Source: Emydura subglobosa
Taxonomy: Eukaryota > Chordata > Testudines > Chelidae
Direction of reading: 5' to 3'
Assembly: GCA_007922225.1 (NCBI GenBank)
Contig: ML679969.1
Coordinates: forward strand, 21,390,810 to 21,454,809
DNA length: 64,000 nt
Under the pieces are notes generated by a model, which saw only the letters and a list, made by a program, of their open reading frames with translations, did not search any database and had not been told where the DNA came from. Within the stretch, counting starts at the first letter, position 1, and each line of letters opens with the position of its first letter. The translations under genes were made by a program, and so were the position numbers. This document shows, piece by piece, positions 48,733-60,900 of this stretch.

Positions 48733-48795
48733 ATTGGTGGAAGAGAATCACCCACGCTCCGCCTATAGGCTGAGCGGGAGGTGGGTGCTCTTAAA
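48733..48795 (-). promoter_or_regulatory. Relict promoter of the second C-type pseudogene
   Basis: ATTGG at 48733-48737, 24 bases, then CCTAT where the functional C-type promoters have CCAAT, then TTAAAA at 48791. The upstream 300 bases are GC-rich. The element now sits about 1.87 kb from the relict ATG at 46859 because a CR1 lies between them; without the CR1 the distance would be about 320 bases. Confidence 0.4.
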
Positions 48796-49291
48796 AGGCC
48801 AGCACAGCTCAGAGCGCTAGAAGGTAATTTACCAACAGCGGACGATTGCATGCCCCAGATGATGAACTGAACTTTAAGTACTAATTTACCGAGAGCTTAT
48901 AAAGTATTTTCACTTAGTCGCGGTTATGGGTTTGTTCCAAAGACCAGATTTACAATTCACAGTATGGGGGCCGGTCAGTCAATAAACAAGATAACACTAA
49001 TATTAGCAATATAAATTATTACCAAATTAAAGGTCATTTCTCTTACGTGCCATCATTCTTGGTTCGTTTTAAGGTGCTATGTGATGACCGGACGCAGAAT
49101 ATTCCGCTAAACCCTTGTAAAGGACGAAGTTGTAAAGAAGGGGGCGGGGTTATAATCGTCCTTTACTGTTCTCCTTTAACCCTCGATCGGAAGCGAGGCT
49201 CAGCCACACACTCTAGTCCAGGAGTTCTATAATCTCGCCCTGCAGCTGAGTGGCTTCTGACATCCTCACCTCGCTCAAAAGCACTTCTCAC

Positions 49292-51661
49292 CTCTTTGGT
49301 CAGGCTCCTGTCTGCTGACTGGTAGGTGGGGAGGGGAAACGTCACCGCTGGTGATATGTTCACAGGTTTCAACGACAGTAAACCGTTGCTCCTGGAGGCT
49401 GAAGAAATAAAGGCTCCGTAGTTGTAAGTCTGGGGTATGTGGGCATTTCCCCCCAGCTCGATGAATTTAATAGGATCATCAGCGCCAAGCTGGATGCTGA
49501 GAATTCCACTCGAGTGTGTGACTTCGTCCCGCCTCCTGCTGGACTGTTTGATACATGAGCAGCTCCCTCCCAAGCAGCGATAATCCCACGCCGCATTTTC
49601 TCTGAAGCACCTGGAAAGCAGGACAAGGAAGGTGGCAAAGGCGATGACCCAGATCGCTGCCAAGGACAGAATCAGGTACAGGGTCAAGTGGGACTCGCCC
49701 GCTGGCGGTGTGGAAAATTCTTTAAATTCAGGGAAGGCGTCATTAGAATTGTCTTCTATGGAGACCGTAAGGGTCAGGGAGGTTGAGAGAGAAGGGTCCC
49801 CATTGTCTTTGACAAGGACGATAAGATTTTGGGGCAAAATATCTCCGTGAATTGCGCGAGCGGTTCTCTTCCCCACGGTATAAGGGAATACCGCAAACAG
49901 GCCAGGATCTGTGGCGTTGAGAATTTGATAAGAAAGCCAGGCGTTAGCCGGAATCTGAGTCCACGGCCATCACCTTGGTCACCAGGTGACAGGCGTCGGC
50001 TGAGGGATGGAGGGTTTGCAGAAATACAGAGCCTGGTTTGATCCGCGGGTAAATAACTGCAGGAGCGTTGTAATTGAAGTCCAGAATGAAGAGGTGAACA
50101 GAGAGACGGGTCCCCCTGGAACAGAAGAGTTTGCTTTTGTTCGTGGTCAAAGGAGCGGAGGGCGTGCAAGCTGCCAGTCTGGGAGTTGATGGAAATGTAT
50201 GAGGAGATGGGCATTTCCTGTCGCTGGGTATCCAGCAAGGAGTAGGAAAGGAGGGAGTTCTGGCCTAAGTCTGGGTCAGATGCAGATGGAGAGAATAGCA
50301 GAGCGCCGGGGGGTTGTTCTCCCTCACAGACACCTTGCAGGAAGATTTGGGGAAGGCAGGCGGATCGTCGTTCACGTCGAACAGGTTTAGCGCGATGGCT
50401 CTTTGGGCGGAAAGAGGCGGCGATCCGGAGTCGGCAACAGTGACAGGGTTTACGTAGCCGGGAGATTCCTCCCTGTACAGGGAGCTGCAGTGACCCAGGA
50501 GACCTGGTTTCTGAAGGAGAATCTCAGTCCGAAGGGCAGGTGCTCGGGGATCTAGAGAGTCACTTTTCCATTCGCCCCGAATCCAGATCCCGGACGGTGT
50601 TGAGCGCTACCACGGTCCCCAGCTCCGCGTTCTCTGAGATGGAGCCCAGCACCTAGGTCAGTACGATTTCCGGGGCGTTGTCATTGACATTCACGATGTC
50701 CACCTGAACCTGCAGCTCTTCCATGGCCGGCGCCCGCCCATCTCTATCTAGCTTTGATGCCAACTTCATAATTTCTATTGGTTTCAAAGTCCAGCGGTGT
50801 GACTGGCCCTGTTTCGGGCGCACAGCGAACAGGCCTGAGACACTCTAGGACGCGTGGCTGCTGAGCGAATAGGTGACGTCACCGTTGGAGCCTTTGTCTG
50901 GGTCAGTGCGTTGAGTTGGATTAGGAGGGTGCCAAGCGGCGCGCTCTCCAGCAGGCAGAGGGCCCAAAGAGCGGTGCATTGTCATTGACGTCCAGAGCAG
51001 ACACACTGAGCTGTGCCGCCCCGGATCGTGGCGGGATACCCCCATCCAGGGCTGTTAACACCAAATGGCATTCGGCTTGTTTCTCTCTGTCCAAAGTCCT
51101 TCCCAGCAGCAGCTCTGGAACTAGAATCCCATCGCTGAGCTTCTTCACTTCCAGAGCAAAGGGATCATTGGGTGAAGCTTGTAGCCGATGACAGAATTAC
51201 TGCCGATGTCAGGATCCGGTGCTATCTTCAGCGGGATCCGTTGTCCTGGGACGTTGACACCGATATTCCCAAATCCAGTTCTCTGTTGAGAAAGCTGGTA
51301 GGATCGTCATTCAAGTCTGTGATCTCCACCTCTGCTTGGTACATTTCCAAGGTATCTTCAATCACAAACCCTAACTGCACAATGCAGCTAGACTTGAGCC
51401 CACAAAGCACCTTCCGGGCGTTTATAAGCAGAGTCCCGCTTCCTAGATCCATTCGGAAATGCTGCTGGTTCGCTTCTCCAGAGACCTGCAGCCTGCGAGC
51501 CGACAAGGAATCAATATCCAGCATCAAATCTGTTGCTATATTGCCCACAAAGGCGCCCTGCCGGGATTCCTCGGGGACAGAATAGCGAATCTGTCCAGAA
51601 ATTAAATCCAAATGGCAAGAGATGGCCCTTTCCACTTATTGCCTTGGCTTCTGTAGCCCAT
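49292..51661 (-). pseudogene. Protocadherin gamma-C4-like variable exon, decayed
   Basis: It lies in the C4 position between C3 and C5. The EC1 remnant (DIDSLSARRLQVSGEANQQH) and the tail (SSRRR, then GILSIQLGADDPIKF) resemble mammalian C4 from memory. Lesions are many. The relict ATG at 51661 runs into a stop within the signal peptide, while EC1 continues in another frame. There are frameshifts near 51255 and 51185, a short deletion near 50965, in-frame stops at 50845-50847 (EC3) and 50653-50655 (start of EC4), and further breaks to about 50240. The last 585 bases (49876-49292: end of EC6, membrane helix, tail) remain open, and the donor GAG then gtgaga at 49291 is intact. The number of independent breaks makes assembly error an unlikely explanation. 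C4 identity is probable, not proven. Confidence 0.8.
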
Positions 51662-51858
51662 TTCCGCCGCTGGCTGCTAGACACAGAAGCTGGCCTGGCC
51701 GAGGGTGCAGATCTTTAATGATGATACCCGAAAAATCTAATCTGCAGCAGCCAGAGCGAGGTTTCTCTTCCTGTTCCTGCTTTCTCTGCCTTTTTTTGGC
51801 AGCGTTGTAAGGGTTACGCTGTATTTTCTGGAGTAGCAGAGTTTATGCACTCTAATTT

Positions 51859-51924
51859 CAGCACCTCATTGGCAGACAGCGCCACAGTGCCTCAGCCAAT
51901 AGCCACAGCAGAGAGGTTCTTAAA
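51859..51924 (-). promoter_or_regulatory. Promoter element of the C4-like pseudogene: inverted CCAAT pair
   Basis: CAGCACCTCATTGG (ATTGG 51868-51872), 23 bases, then CCAAT 51896-51900, then TTAAAG at 51920. In gene orientation it includes GGCGCTGTCTGCCAATGAGG, a CGCT-core box, 207 bases upstream of the relict ATG. It is nearly identical to the C5 element in sequence and spacing, so the promoter has been better preserved than the exon it once served. Confidence 0.55.
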
Positions 51925-51929
51925 GCGAC

Positions 51930-53690
51930 AAGGTTAATTTTTTAAAGCTTTTACATATGTATTATTTCCTGCTTTTTGCCTCCAATACTACAAAATACAG
52001 TATTTCCCACCCTATCCTTTTCAATATTCTTGTGTTCTTGTGTAGAAAACATATGTGCATTAAGATATATGTCTCACAAATTATATATAACACCAGCCAC
52101 AGAATCCTAAACTCTTATCAGTCCAGGGATTTACCACATTGTCTTATTCCTCATGATCAAACACTTACATAGAATAGAACGCTCCTATGTTACGACTGCA
52201 CAACATCAGTTAGTAAGAACAACGGAAATAGACTACAACACTCAAGCTTCCGCCAATTTGTTGCTTACTGAGGTGCAAAATGAATACTATTTCAAATATT
52301 TAAAAAACCTAAAGCAGGTGGAATTAATTCTTGACTTCTCATTCAAACCGGTCTACAGAAAAACCCTATCCAGCTCATTCAAATGCTGAAAACAACTGAA
52401 ATATATAATCCCAGCTATCATATACACAAAGGATAGCCAAAGGCAAATGTTACACCCTTGATCTATTTATGGGGGAAATAAAATTGCATGAAAAAACCGA
52501 GAAAGGCAGTGAAACATTATACCACAACCAGATAGTCACTGCTTTTCTGTCATTACGTGTTAAATACAATCACAGATTATGGTAGTATGAAATAGCTGGT
52601 ATTTAGTGTACTTGAAAGCCCATTCTCAAACCATTATAATATCTTAAAAAGAGAAAAAAAAACTCTAGGAACGCTTATGATATAGCATTAATTTCTTACA
52701 TAACCAGCGACTGCACCAACAGCAAGTTTCTAAGGAACACTACTTGTTTTAAGAGCAATACTTTTTCAGATGAAATCACACACAAAATTAAAATAGCCTG
52801 ATGCTTACATTAACAGGTACAATTAATTCAGAAATAATGAAGATGTAATACCACACCATGCCAATGAAATACTCTAAAGTAAAAGAACCAAGAGCTTCTT
52901 TCTTTGACACCGGGTCACCCCAGTTCTCACTTACCCACTATATTGATTCTGAACCACACTGGGAGGACTCTAATACTGTCCGCAAATCTGCAGAGTGAGG
53001 ATTGCCCTTATTTCCCCCTGACCATAGTGAAAGTTGAGAGAGTTCAGCTCTTTACACAACCATGAGCCCTAAACACTTGGCTAGTGATAGGGAAAACCAT
53101 TCGCCTCCAATACATGGTATTTGATCCCCTCTCAAAGGTGCCGAGTAAACCTCTCGCTTCACAGTCTTATTATGAAGTAAAATAAATACAGCTAATAATA
53201 GATTAGGCGAGGAAAAATTACAGTGGGCCTTAGATTAACTTTAGCAGCCTCTGAGGGTTACTCTTGCGTCTCACAAACCAAGACTTCAACTACTAACTTG
53301 TATAAATAAAGTCCCATTACCGCTCCCACAATGCAGCGATTCCACGGTCTTTTGAGGCAGAAGATTTAATTAAATATACATTGTTCAATGTGATTACTTT
53401 AATGAGATATATCCCCGGATCCCTTTATCCAAACCAAAACCTAAACTAGAGACCATATAAATCTTGCAAATCTACTTCCGGGAGGGCTCAGGACAAACCA
53501 TGACGCTTTTCAAATGCACTTAATTTAAGGAATATAACATGGGAAAACGGTAGGGATCCGTTCTTCCTGCTCACAAAATGCCGATACAACACAGAGGAAC
53601 GCAGTGGGTTCACGGCTACAGGAAAAGCCAAGGTTTGGTGTGTAACTAGTGCGAGCCGAGAGCACATTACCAAATACAGGTGAGAGGACT
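51930..53690. other. Gene-free spacer between C3 and the C4-like pseudogene
   Basis: A/T-rich sequence with no exon, RNA gene or clear repeat that I recognise. Confidence 0.5.
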
Positions 53691-53697
53691 ACATTAC

Positions 53698-56139
53698 CTC
53701 GCCGGGAGCCGGACCCCTGCCCGTTGTGCCGACTATCTGATTATATAAGCCGGGCTCGCAGTTTTTCACAGTGTTCTGCTGGCTCCCGGTGGGACTGGGG
53801 GCGAAGGGCTTTTTGCACAGAAGGTTACTCTGGCGGGAGTCCGTGGTAAGATACACCTGCTGGTAGAAGTTCGGGGGCACAAATCCGCGGCGGACAGCGT
53901 CTATGTGGGTGAAAGGTCCCGGCGTTCTGTAAAGCGAGCTCCTGGAGGAGCTGAACATCTCCTTCGATTGCCTCCATTTGTAAACTTTAAAAATGCCCAC
54001 CCCGATCATGGTGACAAAGAAGGCCACGGAGACCAAGATCACAGCCAGGATCAAATAGAAAGTCAAGTGCTTCTTTTTGTCGTGTGTGGTGGACACCTCG
54101 GTGACGTCCCTCAGGGCCTCCTTAGCAGTCTCCACTACGGATATTGTGACGGTGGCGCTAGAGGACAAGGCGGGCTCCCCGTTGTCTTTGACCAAGATGA
54201 CCAAAGTGTGCTTAGGAGCCTCGTCCTCCAGCAGCTGGCGAGCTGTGCTGATCTCCCCGCTGTGCAGCCCCACTGAGAAGAGGCTGGTGTCGGTGGCCTG
54301 AAGAAGGATGTACGAGAGCCAAGCGTTGTATCCAGAATCGGCGTCCCAGGCCACGAGCTTGGTGACCATGTGCCCGGCGCTGACTGTCGGCGAGATCATC
54401 TCGAGGTGGAAGGAACTGGAGTTTGGAGGCGGGTAGAGAACTCTGGGCGCGTTGTCATTCAGGTCTGTCACAAACACAGTGACCGCGAGGTTGGTGGCGA
54501 GGGCCGGCGTGCCGCCATCGCGGACATGCACTGTCATTCTGAACTCCATCATGTCTTCGTGGTCCAGGGAGAGCAGGACGAAAATGGTGCCGTTCTCCGG
54601 ACTGATAGAGAAATACCTGCCGACTGCACTGCCCGAGGAGCTGTTTTCCAGGATGGAGAAGGAGAGCCGAGAGTTCTGGTTTAGGTCTGGATCCGAGGCA
54701 CTTAAGTTAAATATTGGGGTGCCGGGGAGGTTGTTTTCCGCCACATACACGTCGTAGGAGAGCTGGGGAGATTTGGGGGGGTTGTCGTTGATATCTGCCA
54801 CTTGCACTAGTATCTGGTTTTCCGCCCAGAGCGAGGGCGATCCCGCGTCCCGGGCTGTGATGGTGATGTTATACTCGGACACAAGTTCCCGGTCCAGAGC
54901 TGCTTTGGTTTTCAATGTGTAGTAATTTTTAAGGGAGGAGCTGAGAGTGAAAGGGATGCCAGTGGACATAAAGCAATTTACCAGGCCATTTTCTCCAGAA
55001 TCCAGGTCAGTTACGCTCAGCAAAGCTATCACGGTCCCAGGAGCGGCGTCTTCAGGCACCGGGCTGTATACCGATGTCACGGTGATCTCAGGCGCGTTGT
55101 CATTTACATCAATGATTTCCACCAGTACTTTGCAATGAGCTACTCCAGGATTAGGGCCCTTGTCTTTAGCTTGTATGTAAATCTCATAAAAAACCGTTTC
55201 TTCGTAATCCAGGTGCCCTTTGACCCTCAGCTCTCCAGTAGCAGAGTCCAGTGCAAAGAGCTCTCCCACTTTGGCAGGGGTGTGACTACTGAAGGAGTAA
55301 ACTATATCTCCATTGGGCCCCTCATCCAAATCAAAAGCGCTGGTTTTGACCACCAGAGTGTCTGTCTGGGTGTTCTCCTTTACACTGGCCCGGTAGGTGC
55401 TTTGGTTAAAGACCGGCACATTATCATTAGCGTCCAGAACATCGATCTGGATGTGCACACTGGCAGATCTGGGAGGGCTCCCCCCATCCAGTGCTGTGAG
55501 GACCAGCTGCAGTTCTGGTTGCTCCTCCCTGTCTAACTCCTTTTCCAGCACCAGTTCCGCATATTTGCTGCCATCCCCTCGCGTCTTCACGTTTAACACA
55601 AAATGCTGGTTGCCGCTGAGCTGGTAGGTCTGCAAAGAGTTACTCCCCACATCAGGGTCTTGCGCGCTCTCTAGTGGGAAGCGCGCTCCAGGCGCCACGG
55701 ACTCACTGACTTCCAGCCTCATTCGGCTAGAGGGGAAAGCTGGGTCGTTGTCATTGATGTCCTGGATCTCCACGGCAGCGCTGTATAACTCCAGCGGGTT
55801 CTCTACCACAATCTCAAAGCTCAAGGTGCACTGAGAGAGGGCCCCGCACAGTTCCTCCCGGTCTATCCGCTCGTTCACAAACACCAGCCCGCTCTTCAGA
55901 TCTGCCTCAAAGTACTTCTTGCTGCCTCCAGACACAAGCCGGAGCCTGCGAGCAGACAGCCGCTGGAGCTCCAAGCCCAGATCGGCTACCACGTTCCCCA
56001 CCGAGGAGCCTTTTTGCGTTTCCTCGGGTATAGCATAGCGAATGGCCGCGGAAGCCCACTCCGAAACGCCAGACAAAAACAACAGACTAAGTACTTGCCA
56101 TGCAGTTACCCAGCGGCTCCGTCCAGCAGCGCGTTTCAT
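53698..56139 (-). CDS. PCDHGC3: Protocadherin gamma-C3 variable exon
   Basis: One 2,442-base exon (814 codons) encodes a type I cell-adhesion protein that forms cis and trans homophilic recognition units on neurons. The start at MKRAAGRSRW gives a signal peptide, then mature EC1 beginning near AIRYAIPEE. Six cadherin repeats follow, marked by DINDN, DANDN, DVNDN, DINDN and DLNDN linkers and repeated LDRE and DPD motifs. The membrane helix spans about 694-717. The 97-residue private tail is the C3 signature: YKWRQSKEM, SSLYRTPGP, QVYLTTDSR and a CEPGLYNQI block close to the mammalian C3 tail, with no CFSP motif. The exon ends GAG then gtaatg (donor at 53697), phase 0 into CON1. Orthology is from remembered mammalian C3 motifs and gene order, not an alignment. 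Confidence 0.92.
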
Positions 56140-56353
56140 CTCCCAGTCGGGCAGCTCCGTAAGCAGGCGTGTGCACCGTCTATTTCCCTTAAAAATCCTC
56201 AGCTCGTCCCTTCATGCTGCGCCCCGGGAAGTGCCGGGACTGGCCTGTGTGGCTGAGACTCGGGCATTGCTTTCCGGCACAGCGCTCGCTCAGTCCCGGC
56301 TCTCACTGTCTCTGCCTCATCCCAGTTCACAGCGGGAAGGGCCGCCAGATCCC

Positions 56354-56398
56354 CAGCTACTTCATTGGTCAACAGCGGCACACAGAGTCCCAGCCAAT
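56354..56398 (-). promoter_or_regulatory. PCDHGC3 promoter core: CSE-like box with inverted CCAAT pair
   Basis: On the plus strand the order is CAGCTACTTCATTGG (ATTGG 56364-56368), 25 bases, then CCAAT at 56394-56398. Read in gene orientation this contains CGCTGTTGACCAATGAAG, with a CGCT core, about 225 bases upstream of the C3 ATG. The position and CGCT core fit the conserved sequence element (CSE, a CTCF-bound promoter box) known for clustered protocadherin promoters. The match is by eye; the CTCF assignment is inference. Confidence 0.55.
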
Positions 56399-56399
56399 A

Positions 56400-57717
56400 A
56401 CTGCACGGAGAATTCCTCGCGCCGGCTCCCTACTGCTGAGCGTGCGCAGTCCGAGGAGCTTTGTTAACTCGCCACCTCGCAGCACAGTGCTCGTGGAGCG
56501 CGGTGTGAGGTTTAGGGTTTAATACAAAACTAAACACTTCAGAAGAAAACGCATTTACCCTGGCACACAGGAATGTGGGATTTAAGTGGTTTCGCACTAC
56601 TGGCTATTTCCTAGGAAGGAGCGTCTCTTAGAACCACAACACATGGTAACAGCGAAAAGGAAATAGTCTCCTCCTACTGCCACGTGCTGATCGCCCACTG
56701 ACATCCTTGGGAAGTTCACATGAGGACCAAAGAGAGAACATGTCCGAGCCGGAAAACAAAAGAATACACATACGTCCTATACTTCAAGTAGATATCTCAT
56801 CAGAGAATCCAGCGTCCAAAGGAGAGTGAAGCGAAAGTCTGCGGTAAAATATCATCTCAGCCTAATCTCATAGGGCTATTTTCCCAGATAGGACAGAAAA
56901 TCACAGACAGGCAGCAGCAAAAGGGTAAAAATAAGCAGGAGCGATGCAGTGAACCAAAGCATCTGCGCAGAAGACAGGTCCACTTATATCAAGGAATGAG
57001 AGAAGCCAGTAGCAACTGATCATGTGGCCAGAGCTACACAGCGCAGGGCTGAGGGGTAGCTCACAGGTGTACAGGGCAATGGAAGGCGAACAGCAAGTGG
57101 CTTAGGAGGTGGGTGGGACGCCGCAGAGAAGCGGGGGGAAGGGGGAGAGCGGAAGAGGCAGCAGAAGTCCCATTACAATCACAGCAGTGGGGACAGGGAG
57201 AGCCAGTGAAAGCAACGGCTGTAGCGAGTCAGATGCTCCATTCCAGGCACATTCCTGCGCCTCTATGTGTGGTCTGTCTCTGAACTGGAAGCGGAAATGG
57301 AGCTCGCGTGGAGCAATACGTACGTGCTACTTTAGCATCTTTTCGAAGTGGTTTCAAAGGGGCACATCTGAACCGAGCTCTTGCCCCTCCCCTTTCTCAG
57401 GTGACCTCACCCCATTGTGTTTTCTAGAAGGCTCTGCAGATTTTAGTTCTTACAGCCTCCTTGCTTTGAACGCCACGATTTGACTGTCAACAAACCAGCA
57501 ACTACCACGTGGATAGGAGGACAATGACGATAATAATGGGCCAAATTCTGCAAACAATTGCACTAGACATGCCCTGTGACTTTAGGAAGGCAGCTGTCAT
57601 ACATAGCAAAGGACATCAACCTGCTCAATAGTCACTATGATAGTCATCTCTTCTCATTGGTCTCTTCGCAATTTACTATTTCCCAGCTACACAAGAAACC
57701 AGAACAGGAGAGTCAGG
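56400..57717. other. Upstream flank of PCDHGC3
   Basis: Moderately GC-rich non-coding sequence beyond the C3 promoter element. No conserved exon or named repeat was recognised. It may hold distal promoter sequence. Confidence 0.4.
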
Positions 57718-57935
57718 GATAGTGGTTTTCAACCTTTTTTTCATTTGAAGACTCTTCGAAATTTTAAAGGAGATGCAGCCCCCTTTGGAAATCTATTGTC
57801 TGTATATATAGTTGAAATCTATTGTCTGTGTATATAGTTGAATTCTGTTCAGTCAGTTTTCAGTCTAGGTCTTTTGAGGGCTCTTTAGATCTAATTGGGG
57901 GTCCATGGACCACAGGTTGAGAACCACCAGTCTAG
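57718..57935. mobile_element. hAT-like MITE
   Basis: The left end (agtggttttcaacct) and right end (aggttgagaaccaccagt) are imperfect terminal inverted repeats of the type seen in Charlie-like non-autonomous hAT elements. The interior is non-coding and includes a tandem duplication of a 30-base unit (gaaatctattgtctgtatat onward) near 57788-57845. Confidence 0.6.
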
Positions 57936-60900
57936 GAGAGTTCCTAGTACCTGACCTATCTCCTTTGTTCCATATAGTGATAATTACACCATAAAAATTA
58001 CAGCAAACGGAGTTGAAGACTATAAGGCAAGCCTACAAAAACACAGAGATTCCTAGTTAACTATAGTGGAGTTGAAAATATGAATTAGGAGGAAAAGCCT
58101 GAATAAGGGGAGGTGGGGTGATCACTCCAGCAGAAAAGCTAGCTTAAAATTGCAAGAAGAAATGCTCATAAAATAGGGGCATGTCTTGCAGCTGATATCT
58201 GTCCTCTCTTTTGCTCTCCGTCTATCTATATACTTTAGGTTTCCCATTAGATTTCTCATCCTAGTATCCAAGTTGTAAAATCAACCACCAAGAGTGAAGA
58301 AAGGCAAACATACAGTCATTGAATATTTGTGTTTTGCGCACTGTGCTCCGGTAATGTGTTAGAGAAGAGGCTGTAAATAACTTAAAAGCACCTGCACACA
58401 TGGCGGTGGGTAGCAACTTTCCTGGTACAAATCAAAACAATTATTCAGTAATCTAGTAAAGTGGACCAAGGAATGGAATGGACATCGCAGAAGGCAGGGC
58501 TGGCCCAAAACTGTGCAACCTTGTAAGTGCAGAGCTGTGGAAAAAATGAAGCCAACAAAGAGAACCCGAGCCAGTGTCCAGACTGGCCGCCTGTCACACA
58601 AGGGAGTTAGCAAGTTGGACACATCAGAGAGGGATATAATAATCAAATATTGTACTGCAAGTGCCCAACAGCTCATTTTATGGCAATGTCACACTTGTCA
58701 CCCATGATGCATATACAGCATAAAGCAACAGGCCATAATCCAGGTACCTCAGGTATGGCTAGCAGCTTTCATTATGTAGGTACTTGGCAGTTGACTCTGG
58801 CTTATATATTTTATGATTCTTCTGTTGCCTGTGACACCCACACCAAGGGATGGGCAGGTGCAGCCTGTGGTGCTGCCTTCTGACCTTTGGTCAGGCCCTT
58901 TTTTCTGGTTTCCATGCCCCTTTTCTGTGGGTGCCCCACCTTGGTGCACATATCATATTGAACTGGCCACACTTTACTCCCAAAGAGTATCTACAAATCA
59001 TCCCATTTTTCATGCAGGCTAGCCTCCTTTGGCAATAGGGTTTATTACCTTCTCCTCCTCTTCTGTACTTGCCATTAAACTGAGGAAATGATTGGATCAA
59101 TGATCTCTGAGATGAGGATCATCATCCCATTAATATTCAAAGGCAATTCTGTCTAAAGGAAAAGGTCTGCTTACACTGGACATTATAAACAAATAATGTA
59201 TTAAAAAAGAAAAGTAAATGTGGGTGGGGAAGGATGAATTTAACTTGGAAAATGAAGAGAAAATCCATTAAAGACAAGGACAATTTAAAATGTAATCCTT
59301 TGCTTATGGAGATAACCATTGCAAATTATTTGGAGGCCATTCAAGATGAGCTTCAGGATTGTGTAAAAAGAATAAGATGTACAAAATATATCCACAACAT
59401 TTTCAACTGCAGAGCACTTAACAAGAAAGATCCATTCGTGGAAACCCCAAATCCCCAATCCCCATACTCACCAGTTTCCATCTCAACTCTAACTGCAAGT
59501 CCTCTATTTGCCTTTTTCAGCCAGAGCATTTGGTTTCCTCACTTCACTCCTAACCAACATAATATAGTTTGAAATCTAGTGGGTATCAGATATTTGGACT
59601 AGGTAACCTAATTCTATAGACTACCTGCAAACTGATTAACCACATCATGATACAAAAGGTGCACCAGGATCATGTTACTGTGCTGCCATATTTTGGACCC
59701 AATTAATCTCTGGCTGCCTTTTTGTTTATTTTGATATGGTATTTCTGTTAACAATAATTTAAGATTTTATTGTATTATATTGAGGGAGTTAGTTTAACTA
59801 TGTATTGGGACAGAATTGTTGTAAGTAAAGATATCAATACAATTAGTATCTAAAACTGCAACATGTAATTATGTAATCATGATACTGAAAAAAAAAATTA
59901 AACTTGACCAGAAAATGTGCAGTACAGAGGGCATGATAAATAAACATTCAAGTTTTGGTCATTTCAAATGCATTTTTCACAAATTAGGTTATATCACAGA
60001 GCTAATAAATAATGAGCAGCCCTCAGCAGATCCAGAAAGAATGCAATTCTAGATGTTCATTTGTTTACCTGAAACTTATATAAACTATTTGGATCTCTTT
60101 AGGCAGCAAAATTTGGCTGGAAATATTGGGCTTGTCAGTCTCCTGTCCTGTACCCTGTGTTATCATTTACACTGGTACAAATGACTACATAAAAGCCAGG
60201 ACAACAAAGGACTTGTACTTTCCCATGTGCTTTCCAGCACTTTCCATTCCAGGCCTGAGCAGAAAGTGGAAGTGAGAGAAACACAGCTACATATTTCAAA
60301 ATCTTTTAAAAAGTTCATCATTAATTTTGTTTTAAACATAGGTGACAGATCAGGATGTTAGTTTCCCCATACTTGTTCAGTTAGTCCTTTTAATACATAC
60401 CTACAAATCTGTTTTGAACATTAAACCATGTCAATAGTGCAGGAAGCCACTTGAAAGATTCTGATCACAAGTACATTTGTTCTATTCTCACTATAAATTG
60501 AATGAACTCATATTTTAAAATAATCTGTAAACACCCAACCCTCCTCCCCTCCCCCCACACACAATTAGTCACCTGTTTACACTTTCTGATAAATTTATGT
60601 CAGGAGTGAATTTTCACAACTGACATGAAATACCCTAGAAACAAGGATTCTAATGGAAATGATGCATCTTTAACTCTGGAAGGGTTACCTGCCACAGGTA
60701 TTTTATGGTCCTATGTACAAGTCTTTACAATATTCTGTCCACTGTTATTCTTCTCTGAAACAGACAGTGAAATACTGTATTGAAATCTTCATTTCTTCTA
60801 CTGTAGTCTACCTCTGTTTCTTCTATTTATACTCACAACCTTTCTTATAGGCCTCTCTGCGGACAACTTGCTGTTAGGTTTTTTTCTAAAGATGACTTAA

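Noticed and set aside
49163..51661. C4-like exon as a gene with assembly errors
   Set aside because: At least six independent frame breaks and stops spread over 1.4 kb, next to intact exons in the same sequence, point to real decay.
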